Numbered from the stretch's first letter, positions 43,638 to 52,891 are shown. The stretch is 64,000 nt of DNA from DASZRZ01 sp963732925 (GCA_963732925.1 CAVTBJ010000012.1:744001-808000); one strand, 5' to 3'. A program made the numbers and translations. Notes: generated by a model not told the origin, from the letters alone.

Positions 43638-44498
43638 TCAGGCAGCGGATTTTTTGCGATGCGACGATTTGCTGCCGGCACGCGACGGGCCGCGCGCTCG
43701 AGTGGCGTTCTGCGGCGGTTTCTTCGGGGGATATTTCATCTGCGCCAGGCTCTGCTTGAGAGCATCCATCAGGTCAGTTGCGGGGGCGGGAGGCCTGGCT
43801 TTTTCCACGGCGGGAACTTCTTTGCCTTCCAGATGGGCGCGGATCAGGCCTTTGAGATTCTCCTCAAAGTTGTCGTGATACTTTTGTGGCTCCCAGTCGG
43901 CGGCGAGGGCCCGCACTAGTTGTTCCGCGACTTTCAGCTCTCCAGGGCGGATCTCAATGTCCTGGCACCCAAAGTTCTCCAGCTTGCGGATCTCGTTTTC
44001 GTAATACATGGTGTGCAGCATCAGGCCGCCGTGGTATGGCCGGAGCAGAGCAGTGTACTCACGGTTGTGCATGGTGAGTTTGGCGACGGCAAAGTATCCG
44101 GTGTCTTCCAGCGCCCGGACCAGCAGAGCGTAGGGGCGGCGCCCCGGCTCCTCGGGAGTGAGGTAATACGAGGTTTCAAAGTAAATGGGATCGACGTCGC
44201 CCGCCTTGACGAACTCGAGAATCTCCATGGCCCTGGCGGTCTTGGGCTCGATCTTTTTTATTTCCCCGGGCTCGATGACCACGTACTCGCCTTTTCGGTA
44301 CTCGTAGCCTTTGACGACCTCGCTGCGGTCCACGACACGCTCGTCCGCGGGGCAATAAAGCTGGGTTTTAATACGGGTGAGATCGTCCCGATGCAGCATG
44401 TGCATAGAAACTCGCTCGCCGCGCGCTCCGGAATAGAGACGCACGGGCAGCGAGATGAGTCCAAAGGTGAGATATCCCGACCATACGGTTGCCGCCAT
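43638..44498 (-). CDS. ku: Ku protein, non-homologous end joining
   Basis: 286 residues forming the bacterial Ku core: AATVWSGYLTFGLISLPVRL at the start, then LHRDDLTRIKTQLYCPADER, KGYEYRKGEYVVIEPGEI and the ring-forming LRPYHGGLMLHTMYYENEI. A Lys/Arg/Pro-rich C-terminal tail (about 235-286) replaces the eukaryotic SAP region. Ku homodimers thread onto DNA ends and recruit LigD. No LigD gene is present in this window, so the ligase must be encoded elsewhere. Single gene on the minus strand, with one copy of the dispersed repeat upstream. Confidence 0.96.
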   Translation of the reverse strand: MAATVWSGYLTFGLISLPVRLYSGARGERVSMHMLHRDDLTRIKTQLYCPADERVVDRSEVVKGYEYRKGEYVVIEPGEIKKIEPKTARAMEILEFVKAGDVDPIYFETSYYLTPEEPGRRPYALLVRALEDTGYFAVAKLTMHNREYTALLRPYHGGLMLHTMYYENEIRKLENFGCQDIEIRPGELKVAEQLVRALAADWEPQKYHDNFEENLKGLIRAHLEGKEVPAVEKARPPAPATDLMDALKQSLAQMKYPPKKPPQNATRARGPSRAGSKSSHRKKSAA

Positions 44499-44540
44499 AG
44501 CGTTCGCTGAAGCCTTTTCTGGAATCTACAGGAAACAGCA

Positions 44541-44580
44541 GATTCCTCCCCTTCGGCTTCGCTCAGGGTCAGAATGACAA
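44541..44580. repeat. dispersed intergenic repeat copy
   Basis: CCTTCGGCTTCGCTCAGGGT followed by CAGAATGACAA, between ku and the SRPBCC gene. Confidence 0.6.
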
Positions 44581-44705
44581 AAATGCTTCGACAAGCAGGA
44601 TCGGGAATCCGATCCGCTTGAAAGTTAGGATGCGGGCCGCGACGGGCCGGTCACCCAGGGAAGGGAAAAACGTCAGGAAGGGCTTGGCTTCAGGACAGCT
44701 TCGCT

Positions 44706-45401
44706 TTAGCGTTTCGTTTCCGGCGGGCCGGCGTGGGTGATGGGATTGCCGTGACCAAAGCGGGGCTCGGCGTCCTGACCGTAGGTGCCGGTGGCGCGTT
44801 CCAGATCGCTTTGTCCCATCCCGATGCCCGGTCCGAGTCGGTCGCTGTCGCCGCGAATGGCGGGCTTGCGCTGTTCCTCCCGGCCCTTGCCTTCGAGGGA
44901 AGCCTTAAAATCACGCAGTGCGCGCTCCACCCAGTGCTGCATGGGCCAGCTGATGGTGCGGGCGAAAGGGCGTAGCAACTGCACGCCGGGCGAGTAGTTC
45001 ATGGTCACCTGCACCAGGGTATCGTTGCCAATGGGAGCGAAGGTGATGCGCCCGCTGTGCTTGGGTCCGTTCACAGACTTCCAGGCGATGGCCTGGTCGG
45101 GAAGGAACTGTTCAATTTCGGCGTCCCACTCGACACGGCGGCCGTCGAACTGCATGGTCCAATGCGAGCGCTTGCCCTGGGTTTGAATGTCTTCGATGAG
45201 GGCGGAAGCGTCCTTCAGCCATTCCAGGGAGGCCCAGGCGCGGAAGACCTCGGCAACAGGGCGTCCTACCTGCAGGCTTTTTTCCACGCGCACGACGCGG
45301 CTGCGGCGCATATTGCCGATTGTGTTAGCCGCGATCAAGCCGGCGAAGGTTCCGCCGGCTCCAGCCGCAAATCCGCGCCAGAAATGGTTTTTTCCCACCA
45401 T
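44706..45401 (-). CDS. SRPBCC/cyclase-like membrane-anchored protein
   Basis: GGAGG 5 bases before the ATG at 45401 sets the start; the frame continues upstream but has no ribosome binding site. 231 residues: a hydrophobic glycine-rich helix (about 7-30, FWRGFAAGAGGTFAGLIAAN), then an SRPBCC (polyketide cyclase/START-like) domain (about 38-175: RVEKSLQVGRPVAEVFRAW and FEWD-type core WDAEIEQFLPDQAIAWKS). A polar tail follows. SRPBCC domains bind hydrophobic ligands; no ligand can be named. Divergent from the DUF72 gene with 288 bases between. Confidence 0.8.
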   Translation of the reverse strand: MVGKNHFWRGFAAGAGGTFAGLIAANTIGNMRRSRVVRVEKSLQVGRPVAEVFRAWASLEWLKDASALIEDIQTQGKRSHWTMQFDGRRVEWDAEIEQFLPDQAIAWKSVNGPKHSGRITFAPIGNDTLVQVTMNYSPGVQLLRPFARTISWPMQHWVERALRDFKASLEGKGREEQRKPAIRGDSDRLGPGIGMGQSDLERATGTYGQDAEPRFGHGNPITHAGPPETKR

Positions 45402-45689
45402 ATATCCCTCCAGGCAATTGCTCGCGCCACTTTGAGCCTCTTGAGAGGTTGGAGAGAGGAGCGCTGCCGGATGGTTGCCAGCCGGAGAAGAAGTTCCGGT
45501 ATCCAACGATTCAAGCTCACCAGCTGGGGGCTGAGGCTTTACTGGAGACGATCCAGCGAGGAACGAGACGGTACCCAACGAGACGGTACAACGGCGAGAA
45601 TTGGACCTGACATCGCATCTATCGCATCTCTTGTAGTTGTGGCAGCAGGACAAAATAGCGTTACAGTGCCGCGGTTGAGGAGAAGCGCA

Positions 45690-46436
45690 ATGAGAGGCGA
45701 GGTCCGCATTGGTACGTCGGGCTGGCACTACCGGCATTGGAAAGGAAACTTTTACCATGCCAGACTGCCGGCCTCTCGCATGCTCAATGCCTACTTGGAG
45801 CATTTCGATACCGTCGAACTGAATAACAGCTTTTACAAGCTGCCAAGCGCCGACACGTTTGAAAACTGGCGCATATCCACGCCCCAGGGATTTATCTTCG
45901 CGGTAAAGGCCAGCCGCTTTCTCACCCACATGAAGAAACTCAAGGACCCGGAGAGCGCCCTTAACAACTTTCTGCCCCGGGCGGAGAAGTTGGGTGAAAA
46001 GCTGGGACCCATTCTGTTCCAACTGCCTCCGGGGTGGAGGATGGATCTGCAGCGGCTACGGGACTTCCTGCGGGCGCTGCCGGGCAAGCACCGCTATGCG
46101 TTCGAATTTCGAGATCCGAGCTGGCATTGCCCCCCGGTGCTGGAGGTGCTGCAACGTTACAATGCCGCCTTCTGTGTCTTCGATCTCGCCGGATTCCAGT
46201 CGCCAATTGAAGTCACGGCGGAGTTCGCCTATGTGCGCCTGCACGGTCCGGGAGGGAAGTACCAGGGCAGCTACTCGGAAGAAGCATTGCAAGAATGGGC
46301 AAACCGAATTGTCAGCTGGAAGCAAAGGCTTTCGGCGGTCTACGCGTACTTCGATAACGATCAGGAGGGTTACGCAGCGGCCAACGCGGTCCGACTGCGA
46401 GAGCTGGTGGGGCTCAGGCGAGAGCAGGTAGCCTGA
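45690..46436 (+). CDS. DUF72 family protein (TIM-barrel-like)
   Basis: GAGGAG 7 bases before the ATG at 45690 sets the start; the longer open frame upstream runs through non-conserved sequence. 248 residues with DUF72 landmarks: RIGTSGWHYRHWKGNFY at the start, TVELNNSFYKLPSADTFENW, FAVKASRFLTHMKKL, PILFQLPP, FEFRDPSW and the closing VYAYFDNDQEGYAAANA. DUF72 proteins have a TIM-barrel fold resembling endonuclease IV; the function is unknown. Monocistronic, convergent with the LuxR-type regulator gene. Confidence 0.93.
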   Translation: MRGEVRIGTSGWHYRHWKGNFYHARLPASRMLNAYLEHFDTVELNNSFYKLPSADTFENWRISTPQGFIFAVKASRFLTHMKKLKDPESALNNFLPRAEKLGEKLGPILFQLPPGWRMDLQRLRDFLRALPGKHRYAFEFRDPSWHCPPVLEVLQRYNAAFCVFDLAGFQSPIEVTAEFAYVRLHGPGGKYQGSYSEEALQEWANRIVSWKQRLSAVYAYFDNDQEGYAAANAVRLRELVGLRREQVA

Positions 46437-46570
46437 GCCAAATACAGGTCTGCGTCCTGCATAGCAGAGCTTACTGGAGAGCAAGAAAACCGGGGCGAAC
46501 AGGGCGTCCGACCCCGCGTCTTCTTCATTCTTCTTCAATAAGCTTCAAGAAAACAGCGCCATATTGTTTA

Positions 46571-47260
46571 CTAGACCTCCGCGCGGGAGCCCTGAGCTTT
46601 CACCTTCTCCAGCCGCTTCGAGACCAGGTTCCGTTCCAGTGCAAACAGGGCAAGCTCCAGGCGCGTTCCCACTCCCACCTTGCTGAAGATGCTGGTGAGA
46701 TGGTGCTTCACGGTATCCTCGCGAATGCCGAAGGAGGCGGCGATTTCCTTGTTACTCTGCCCTTGCACGATGGCGGTGATGATGTCGAGCTCGCGGGGGG
46801 TAAGGCCGAAGTTGTTGCGCGCGGGCGGCAGAGAAGCCAGATCTTTCAGCACCAACTGCTGGAGATCGTCGACGGCATCGCGTCCCACCCAATGCTTGCC
46901 TTTCATGACCGCGTGGATACAGCGGAACAGGACCTCGCTGGCGGATTCCTTGAGCACGATTCCGCGGGCTCCCAACTGCAGCGCCTCCAGCATTTGCGAA
47001 CGCTCGATGGCGGCGGTAAGGAGGATGATGTGAACCGGGGATTTGGCGGTGGCCAGTTCGCGCAAGGCCTCCATACCGGGAGAGCGCGGCATGGCGAGAT
47101 CGAGCAAAAGGACATCCGGGTTGTGCTGCTTGGTGAGGGCAACCGCTTCGTTGCCGTCGGAAGCTTCGGCCACGACCTTGAAGTCCGGTTCGGACTCCAG
47201 CAGGCGGCGGAGACCGTCGCGGAAAATGGGGTGATCATCAGCAATCAGGATTTGAATCAT
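46571..47260 (-). CDS. NarL/LuxR-type response regulator
   Basis: The ATG at 47260 begins MIQILIADDHPIFRDGL, the normal start of the family; the earlier in-frame start at 47347 adds non-conserved residues overlapping the kinase gene. 229 residues: receiver (Asp in VLLLDLAMPRSPG, Lys in VLKESASEV) and LuxR HTH (about 155-215: LTPRELDIITAIVQGQSNKE, then IAASFGIREDTVKHHL). The kinase gene lies 13 bases upstream on the same strand. The pair forms a standard two-component system; targets are not identifiable. Confidence 0.94.
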   Translation of the reverse strand: MIQILIADDHPIFRDGLRRLLESEPDFKVVAEASDGNEAVALTKQHNPDVLLLDLAMPRSPGMEALRELATAKSPVHIILLTAAIERSQMLEALQLGARGIVLKESASEVLFRCIHAVMKGKHWVGRDAVDDLQQLVLKDLASLPPARNNFGLTPRELDIITAIVQGQSNKEIAASFGIREDTVKHHLTSIFSKVGVGTRLELALFALERNLVSKRLEKVKAQGSRAEV

Positions 47261-47273
47261 GGCTCTGCTTTCT

Positions 47274-49058
47274 TCAGGCAAAAGCAAGGTTCGCTTTCTG
47301 CGGAAATGTAATCTCCAGGCAAGCGCCGCGCGAAGGAAGGGACTCAATATTCAAGTCGCCGCCGATGGTGCGGACGCGTTCTTTAATTATGACCGGACCT
47401 TTGTGGGCGTCGTCGAGATCTTTGAGTGAGAGACGGCCGACAAAATCAAAACCCTTCCCGTTGTCTTCCACCACCAGCCGCCAGCGTCCGGAATAGATGC
47501 CGAAACGCACGAGGGCCTGGGTGGCGCCGCTGTGCTTGCGGACGTTGACCAGAGCTTCCTGCACGATGCGAACAATTTCCCGGCACACGCGGGGAGGGAG
47601 GTCGACGTCTTCCAGTTCGGTGGCGAACTGCACGGAAAGTCCGCTGTCGCGACGGAAGCGGTCGACCAGGGTAGCGAGGTAGTCGAGCAACTGGTGAGGG
47701 CTCAGTTCCAGGGGACGCATGGCCTGCATGAGACTGCGCAGTTCCAGCACCTGTTCCTTGAGCAGCTCCTGCACGTGAGCAAGCTGGTCGGAGAAGGCGG
47801 AGGCGGAGGACTTTTGTGCCTGGCGTCGCAGGACATCCACTTGCATTTCCACGCTGATGAGGGCCTGAATGCTGCCGTCATGCAGTTCGCGGGCAAAGCG
47901 GGCGCGCTCGATGGCGCCGGCACGGGAACGGAGGCGGCGAAGAAGGTAAACGGTATAGACCGCGGGGGCAGCGTGATCCAGCAGTCTCTGGGCAAAGCTC
48001 AATTCCTTGCGGCGGTCACGGCCGGTGACCCCGTCGTAGAGAACGACACGTCCCGTCCACTGCTCTCCCATATGAAGCGAAAGGCAGGTGAGGGCCCGGG
48101 CGGCGACAGCTCCGGGCACCAGTTCCGGCTCGCAACCCTGGGCACCGACGTACTTGCCGGCAGAGTCGAGTCCCCAGACGTCCCAGCCGTCGGAGTGGCG
48201 CTCGGTGCGGAAGCTGTAAACCTGGCACGGGAAAGTGAACTCATCGCGCTGGTCGGGTTCGACTTCCTTTACGTCCACGCTGGGGGGATTGCCACCGCTA
48301 TTGGCCAGGGCAGTCCAAAGGAATACACGGCCCGTATCCGCCTGCTGAATGATTGCCGCGACGCGCGGCGCGCGGAAGATGCGCAACAGCTCAGCCAGCA
48401 CCTGCTGGACGGCCGCGCGCATTCCGTTTTCCGGACGAATGGAAGTAAGCAGGCGGCCCAAGACGGATTCTTCGGCAGCCAATTCTTTCTGCTGCTCCGC
48501 CAGGTATCCTAACAAGACGCTCACTACCAGCATGAACGAGGTGCGAATCAGAAGCCGGTTCATATCGTAGCGACCCTCAAGATCCAGCATTTGACTCAGC
48601 GGTCCTGAAAGGATGGCTGCCTGCAAAAACATGAGCAGCAGAACGACAGCGCCGGTGACCACGGTTTCGGGGAATCCCCAGCGCACCGCAGCAGTGGCAG
48701 TTACAAATACGAAGAAGATAAAGAACGGACTGTTGGGACCCTGGGTGAACAGGGTAAAGACTGCTGGAATGAGAACGTCGACCGCATGGATGGCGACTCC
48801 ATGGCGAAACCAGTGAGGCCGGCCTCCCACGAGCCACCAGACGGCCAGGCTGTAAAGCAGGTAGCCGGCGATCACGGCATAGGCAACGGGAGCATAGCGG
48901 GCGGGGCGCGAGGGATCGATGTAGATAGCGAAGAGAGCGGAAGTTGCCAGGAACGCGCGGGCGGTGGCGATGACGCGCTCCAGGCGCAGCTTTTCCGCGA
49001 TATCCGCGTTTTGTTGCAGACGGGTCAGGAACCGGTTCGGAAACAGACTGAGGCGCAA
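47274..49058 (-). CDS. DesK/NarX-type membrane histidine kinase (HisKA_3)
   Basis: 594 residues. The most upstream start in frame is a TTG at 49058 (MRLSLFPNRF); there is no clear ribosome binding site, so the start is provisional. Five or six membrane helices (about 35-190) are followed by a GAF-like region (about 205-370), the HisKA_3 H-box ARFARELHDGSIQALISVEM and an ATPase domain (REIVRIVQEALVNVRKHSGA, VEDNGKGFDF). The kinase pairs with the downstream LuxR-type regulator. The membrane domain has little periplasmic sequence and may sense the membrane itself. Divergent from the 49319 gene. Confidence 0.92.
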   Translation of the reverse strand: MRLSLFPNRFLTRLQQNADIAEKLRLERVIATARAFLATSALFAIYIDPSRPARYAPVAYAVIAGYLLYSLAVWWLVGGRPHWFRHGVAIHAVDVLIPAVFTLFTQGPNSPFFIFFVFVTATAAVRWGFPETVVTGAVVLLLMFLQAAILSGPLSQMLDLEGRYDMNRLLIRTSFMLVVSVLLGYLAEQQKELAAEESVLGRLLTSIRPENGMRAAVQQVLAELLRIFRAPRVAAIIQQADTGRVFLWTALANSGGNPPSVDVKEVEPDQRDEFTFPCQVYSFRTERHSDGWDVWGLDSAGKYVGAQGCEPELVPGAVAARALTCLSLHMGEQWTGRVVLYDGVTGRDRRKELSFAQRLLDHAAPAVYTVYLLRRLRSRAGAIERARFARELHDGSIQALISVEMQVDVLRRQAQKSSASAFSDQLAHVQELLKEQVLELRSLMQAMRPLELSPHQLLDYLATLVDRFRRDSGLSVQFATELEDVDLPPRVCREIVRIVQEALVNVRKHSGATQALVRFGIYSGRWRLVVEDNGKGFDFVGRLSLKDLDDAHKGPVIIKERVRTIGGDLNIESLPSRGACLEITFPQKANLAFA

Positions 49059-49318
49059 GGTTGTCGTCCCGGGCGACGTGCGTAGCTTCTTTTATCCTAC
49101 ATTTACCGGTTCCGCAATGGTCGGCACAAAGGTGGGGCGAAGAAAATTGCGGTTGGGGCGGGTGGAAACAGAGATATGCTGGAGCAAACTTGCCCCTCAA
49201 AATGCAAACCCTCCGGAGAGGCAAGAAACTGCTGGAGACCACGGTAGGGGCGCCGGTGGATCACGGGGACAAATAGCGCGATCTTCTTCGGCGGTCCCCT
49301 GCCAGGGAAGGAGATGGT

Positions 49319-49720
49319 ATGCGTTTCGCAACCGGCATGTTTGCGGTTCTTGTGCTTGCGGCTTCCCTGTGCCCCGCCCAGACCTCCGTTGCCACAGTTC
49401 CCAAGTATGATCCGGCGACAGAAGCCACTCTGAAGGGGACCATCGACCAAATCAGCCAGGTGAAATGGGGCAAAGATACGCACGTGGAGTTGGTGATGAA
49501 ATCGGGAACGAACCTGTTTGACGTTGGCGTCTGCCCGCCGGACGTGTTCAAAGAGTTGATCGTGAGCTTCGCCGCCGGGGACGAGGTAGAGGTGATTGGA
49601 TCAAAGGTTCAGTTGGACCAGAAACCGTTCATCATGGCGCGGGAGATCGTGAAGGGCAACGACACCCTCGACCTGCGCGACAAGAAGGGGAGTCCGGTGT
49701 GGATGTGGATGCGAAGGTGA
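49319..49720 (+). CDS. small exported OB-fold-like protein
   Basis: AAGGAG 5 bases before the ATG at 49319 supports the start. 133 residues with a signal peptide ending near CPAQ. The mature part begins YDPATEATLKGTIDQISQVK, alternates strands (HVELVMKSGTNLFDVGV, DEVEVIGSKVQ) and closes with QKPFIMAREIVKGNDTLDLR. This pattern resembles the exported nucleic-acid or small-molecule OB-fold proteins seen in many environmental bacteria, but I cannot name a family with confidence. Isolated between the kinase and hfq. Confidence 0.7.
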   Translation: MRFATGMFAVLVLAASLCPAQTSVATVPKYDPATEATLKGTIDQISQVKWGKDTHVELVMKSGTNLFDVGVCPPDVFKELIVSFAAGDEVEVIGSKVQLDQKPFIMAREIVKGNDTLDLRDKKGSPVWMWMRR

Positions 49721-49785
49721 TTGCTGGGGGAATGAACTGAGAGTAATCCCCCACGGAGGCGGCGGGCCAAGGCGCATGCAGCAGG

Positions 49786-50172
49786 CTATTCGCGTTCTTC
49801 GCCCTGCTTGAACATATAGCGGATGGAAGCCTTATAGATCAGCATGTTCGGTTGAGCGCCGCAGCCGAGCTTGATGCAGGACTTGTCGTACCACTCGATG
49901 ACGCCATGCAGGGATTCTCCATTCTTGAGAACAATCACCATGGGCGTCTTGGATTGAATCTGCTTCTGATAATAGAAGTTTTCGGCGTGAGTCTGCTCAG
50001 CGGGAACCGCCTTGCGGGCATGAGCGCTGGAGAGGCGTTCCCGCCGTTCGGGCGAGGCGGCTTCTACGGCTCTGCTGTCGCGAGGCACGGGCGGACGAAT
50101 TAACTTGCGATTGGCAAATTCTTCCGGTTCTCGTGCCCGCCCTACAGCCGCTGAATCAAGGGAATCCTTCAT
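49786..50172 (-). CDS. hfq: Hfq-like RNA chaperone with N-terminal extension
   Basis: 128 residues. The C-terminal half (about 58-125) is an Sm/Hfq fold: QTHAENFYYQKQIQSKTPM, then VIVLKNGESLHGVIEWYDK (Sm1) and the Sm2-like MLIYKASIRYMFKQ, matching Hfq's YKHAIS region. Hfq hexamers bind sRNAs and mRNAs. About 57 residues of charged, Arg/Glu-rich sequence precede the domain, whereas Hfq normally has its extension at the C-terminus. No start codon is available near the domain, so the extension appears genuine. holB lies 300 bases upstream on the same strand. Confidence 0.85.
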   Translation of the reverse strand: MKDSLDSAAVGRAREPEEFANRKLIRPPVPRDSRAVEAASPERRERLSSAHARKAVPAEQTHAENFYYQKQIQSKTPMVIVLKNGESLHGVIEWYDKSCIKLGCGAQPNMLIYKASIRYMFKQGEERE

Positions 50173-50472
50173 ACGGTTCTAATCCTTAGAATTTAAGACT
50201 GCTTTCTCCCGCTGCGGGGGAACCAAAGTCCTTGCCGGCGTTGCAGACAACAGGAGGGCTTCAGGGAACGGAGTCCGAAGCACGAAAGTCTGCAATGCGC
50301 GGGACCGAAACCCAGACCTTTCCAGCTTTCGAACGCCGGAGCTCCTGAGTGCTCGCAGGTGTGGACGTGAATTTAAGCTATCACAGGAGATTTTGCGTGA
50401 CAATGCCAGGCGGGCAAGCCGCAGTTGCGCAGATTCGATCGGTGATGGAAAAGAATGCCAGCCAGCAAGAGA
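50173..50472. other. 300-base gap between holB and hfq
   Basis: Both flanking genes run leftward, so this is the likely hfq promoter and leader. I see no supported gene. A plus-strand frame starting near 50404 after an AGGAG-like site runs into the holB end and is judged spurious. No clear hairpin terminator for holB. Confidence 0.4.
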
Positions 50473-51576
50473 TTAAGGCTCGTCCGTCTCGAGTCCGGCG
50501 ACCATGGCGTCCAGGGAAAGTGAACGGAGCAGATTGCGGCGCATGCCGGACTGAACCTCGGCCAGAAGATGCGAAGCGCGAGTAATCCACTGGAAATCGA
50601 TGGAACCGCCAAGCCGGGCCAGTTCGGCCGCGATGTCCACGTTGCGGACTAGATCGGGAGCGTTGGACTTGAGGAAGAGAAGATCCTCGAGCAGTCCGTA
50701 GGAGGCGCGCAACAGGTGATCAGCTTTTTCTCTGCCCTCGGCGCCGGCGCGGTAGGTTTCCGTGGCTCGGAAAAGCGAAGAATGGTCATCCGGGCGCATG
50801 GCGGTGGTGAGCAGGGTTATCGCATCCTGGCGGGCGCTGAGGTAGGAGCGAAGATCGAAACCGCGGGCCCGGCCGATAGCTCCTTCCGAAAGGCGAGCCA
50901 CCAACTGGCGCTCGCGCGGCTTCCACTCCGGGTGTGCCCGCTCCAGGGAATGCTCCAGGTCCGTGGTGGGGAGCGGAGCCAATTGGAAGCTGATGCAACG
51001 CGAGCGGATGGTGGGCAGGAGCGCGCCGGGATTTTCCGCCAGCAGAAAGAGCGTGGCGAACTCGGGCGGCTCCTCCAGAACTTTCAGCAAGGAATTGGCG
51101 GCCTCTTTCATGAAAGCCGCTTCGGTAAAGATGTAGACGCGGCGACCGCCTTCGGCGGGCCGGAAGTAAATGTTGGCAATGACCCGGCGAACCTGATCGA
51201 CCTTGATGAGAAGCTGCGGGGGGTCGGGAGGAATGATGAGGACATCCGGGTGGGTTTGCACCAGGATGCGGGTGGCCTTCTTGTCGGTCTCGCGCAGGGC
51301 TTCGCGGGCTTCGACGGCTTCGGCGAAACGGGCCTGCAGATCGTCAGCCTGGGCGATGCGGGCGCAGTTGGCGCAGTGCCCGCAGAAATCGGGAAGATTG
51401 CCGGGCGGAGGCTGAAGACAGTTCATGGCCTTGGCGAGCATCTGGGCGAGGGTGAATTTTCCGGAGCCGGCGGGTCCGGCAAGAATTACGCCGTGGGGAA
51501 AGCGGTCCCGCGCCAGCATGGCGCGCAGGCGGTCCACGGTTTCGCGGTTTCCGTAAAAGTCTTCAAATCCCATCAC
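50473..51576 (-). CDS. holB: DNA polymerase III delta-prime subunit
   Basis: 367 residues with a RuvB/clamp-loader AAA+ fold: MGFEDFYGNRETVDRLRAML, Walker A GPAGSGKFT, the zinc-binding FCGHCANCARI (Cys4 type), the HPDVLIIPPDPPQ segment and the sensor region RRVYIFTEAAFMKEAANSLL followed by LKVLEEPPE. Delta-prime is part of the clamp-loader complex. Walker A is intact here although many delta-prime subunits have lost ATPase activity. It starts 9 bases after tmk, a common bacterial pairing. The start may equally be the second Met (51573). Confidence 0.93.
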   Translation of the reverse strand: MMGFEDFYGNRETVDRLRAMLARDRFPHGVILAGPAGSGKFTLAQMLAKAMNCLQPPPGNLPDFCGHCANCARIAQADDLQARFAEAVEAREALRETDKKATRILVQTHPDVLIIPPDPPQLLIKVDQVRRVIANIYFRPAEGGRRVYIFTEAAFMKEAANSLLKVLEEPPEFATLFLLAENPGALLPTIRSRCISFQLAPLPTTDLEHSLERAHPEWKPRERQLVARLSEGAIGRARGFDLRSYLSARQDAITLLTTAMRPDDHSSLFRATETYRAGAEGREKADHLLRASYGLLEDLLFLKSNAPDLVRNVDIAAELARLGGSIDFQWITRASHLLAEVQSGMRRNLLRSLSLDAMVAGLETDEP

Positions 51577-51585
51577 GAAATCCCA

Positions 51586-52275
51586 TCATGCACGCCTCGC
51601 GAGCGCCTGGCCCGGAAAGCGCCGGCGGACGGTCTCGACGACCTCCGCGTGGACGATTGCAATTTCGCGGCGGGCATCGACACACACCACGCGGTGGGCA
51701 TCGCGGCGCGCGATTTCCAGGTACTTGCGGCGAACGCGTTCGTAGAACTGGCGGCTCTCCTGCTCGAAGCGATTTTCGTTGGCGGAAGTGGAATTTGCCC
51801 CGGATTGCGCGCGGTTGCGGCGGCGGGCGCGAGCGATGCTGGGGGCGGCATCGCTGTCCATGAGAATGGTGAGATCGGGCTGGAGGTTGGCACACAAGAT
51901 GCGGTGCAGTTCGAGCACCGGCGCGCTGCCCAGTTTGCGGCCGCCGCCCTGGTAGGCCTCCGAGGAATCGGTGAAGCGGTCGCACAACACAAAGCTGCCG
52001 CGCTCGAGGGCAGGGACGATGACCTCCTGCAGGTGCTGAGCGCGGGCGGCAAACATAAGCGCCAGTTCCGACCACGGGGACAGCCCGGAAGTGACGGAGT
52101 CGAGAAGAATGGCGCGGACGCGCTCGCCGATGGGAGTGCCGCCGGGCTCGCGCGTGGTGAGCACATCGCAACCCTGGGCGGCGAGCACTTCGGCCAGCTT
52201 GGCAAGCTGGGTGCTTTTGCCCGAGCCGTCGAGTCCTTCGAAGGTGATTAAGCTTCCGCGCTTGCGTGGGGCCAC
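51586..52275 (-). CDS. tmk: thymidylate kinase
   Basis: The GTG at 52275 starts MAPRKRGSLITFEGLDGSGK, placing the P-loop (FEGLDGSGKSTQ) at the normal distance from the N-terminus; the longer upstream frame is antisense to nikR. 229 residues, with the substrate motifs TREPGGTPIGE and DRFTDSSEAYQGGGR and a LID region (about 145-180) that is longer and more polar than usual. Tmk makes dTDP from dTMP. It forms a unit with holB 9 bases downstream and is divergent from nikR. Confidence 0.93.
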   Translation of the reverse strand: MAPRKRGSLITFEGLDGSGKSTQLAKLAEVLAAQGCDVLTTREPGGTPIGERVRAILLDSVTSGLSPWSELALMFAARAQHLQEVIVPALERGSFVLCDRFTDSSEAYQGGGRKLGSAPVLELHRILCANLQPDLTILMDSDAAPSIARARRRNRAQSGANSTSANENRFEQESRQFYERVRRKYLEIARRDAHRVVCVDARREIAIVHAEVVETVRRRFPGQALARRA

Positions 52276-52372
52276 GCAGGAATCATAAATCAGGCGGTCG
52301 CCGGGCCAGCCTGGGATGACAGCAGTGCTAGGATTCGGAACAATTCCACAGGCAGTCGCGGGAGAGTGAGCA

Positions 52373-52891
52373 ATGGCCGGACTGGCGCGATTTGGCGTAA
52401 GTGTTGAAGAAGATCTGCTGGCGAGTTTTGACCGGCTGATCGCGATGCAGGGATATGGGAACCGCTCGGAGGCGCTGCGCGACCTGATGCGGGACACGCT
52501 GGTGAAACAGCAGGTGGAGCAACGGCCGGAGCGGAAAGACGTGCTGGCGAGTCTGACCCTGGTCTACGACCATCACGTGCGCGAACTGGGCGAGCGCATG
52601 ACGGAGATCCAGCATGACAATCCCGGACTCGTGGTCTCGGTACTCCACATTCACGTCAGCCACGAGGACTGCATGGAAGTTATTGTGCTGCGGGGCAAGC
52701 TCAAGCAGGTGCGGGGGATGGCAAACCTGCTGCTCAGCTTAAAAGGAGTGAAGCATGGCCATCTCTTCCTGACCCTGCCGGGGCAGGAAATTACGGACGG
52801 CGGGCGCGCGGAGACGCACGAGCACAGGCATGGCGGCCAGCGGCACACGCACGGGCCGGCAGCGGCGCCGGCTTCGTCCCGGCGAAGATAG
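52373..52891 (+). CDS. nikR: nickel-responsive repressor NikR
   Basis: 172 residues: a ribbon-helix-helix DNA-binding domain (1-50: RFGVSVEEDLLASFDRL, NRSEALRDLMRDTL) and an ACT-like metal domain. The metal ligands are His81, His92, His94 and Cys100, exactly the spacing of Escherichia coli NikR (76, 87, 89, 95). The C-terminus adds a His-rich tail (ETHEHRHGGQRHTHG) that may store or sense extra nickel. A TonB-dependent receptor gene follows on the same strand with a NikR-like palindrome over its promoter. GGGAGA lies 8 bases before the ATG. Confidence 0.95.
   Translation: MAGLARFGVSVEEDLLASFDRLIAMQGYGNRSEALRDLMRDTLVKQQVEQRPERKDVLASLTLVYDHHVRELGERMTEIQHDNPGLVVSVLHIHVSHEDCMEVIVLRGKLKQVRGMANLLLSLKGVKHGHLFLTLPGQEITDGGRAETHEHRHGGQRHTHGPAAAPASSRRR

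Noticed and set aside
46437..46570. Terminator between the convergent DUF72 and LuxR-regulator genes
   Set aside because: GGGG and CCCC arms can pair over only about five bases with a long loop; too weak to call.
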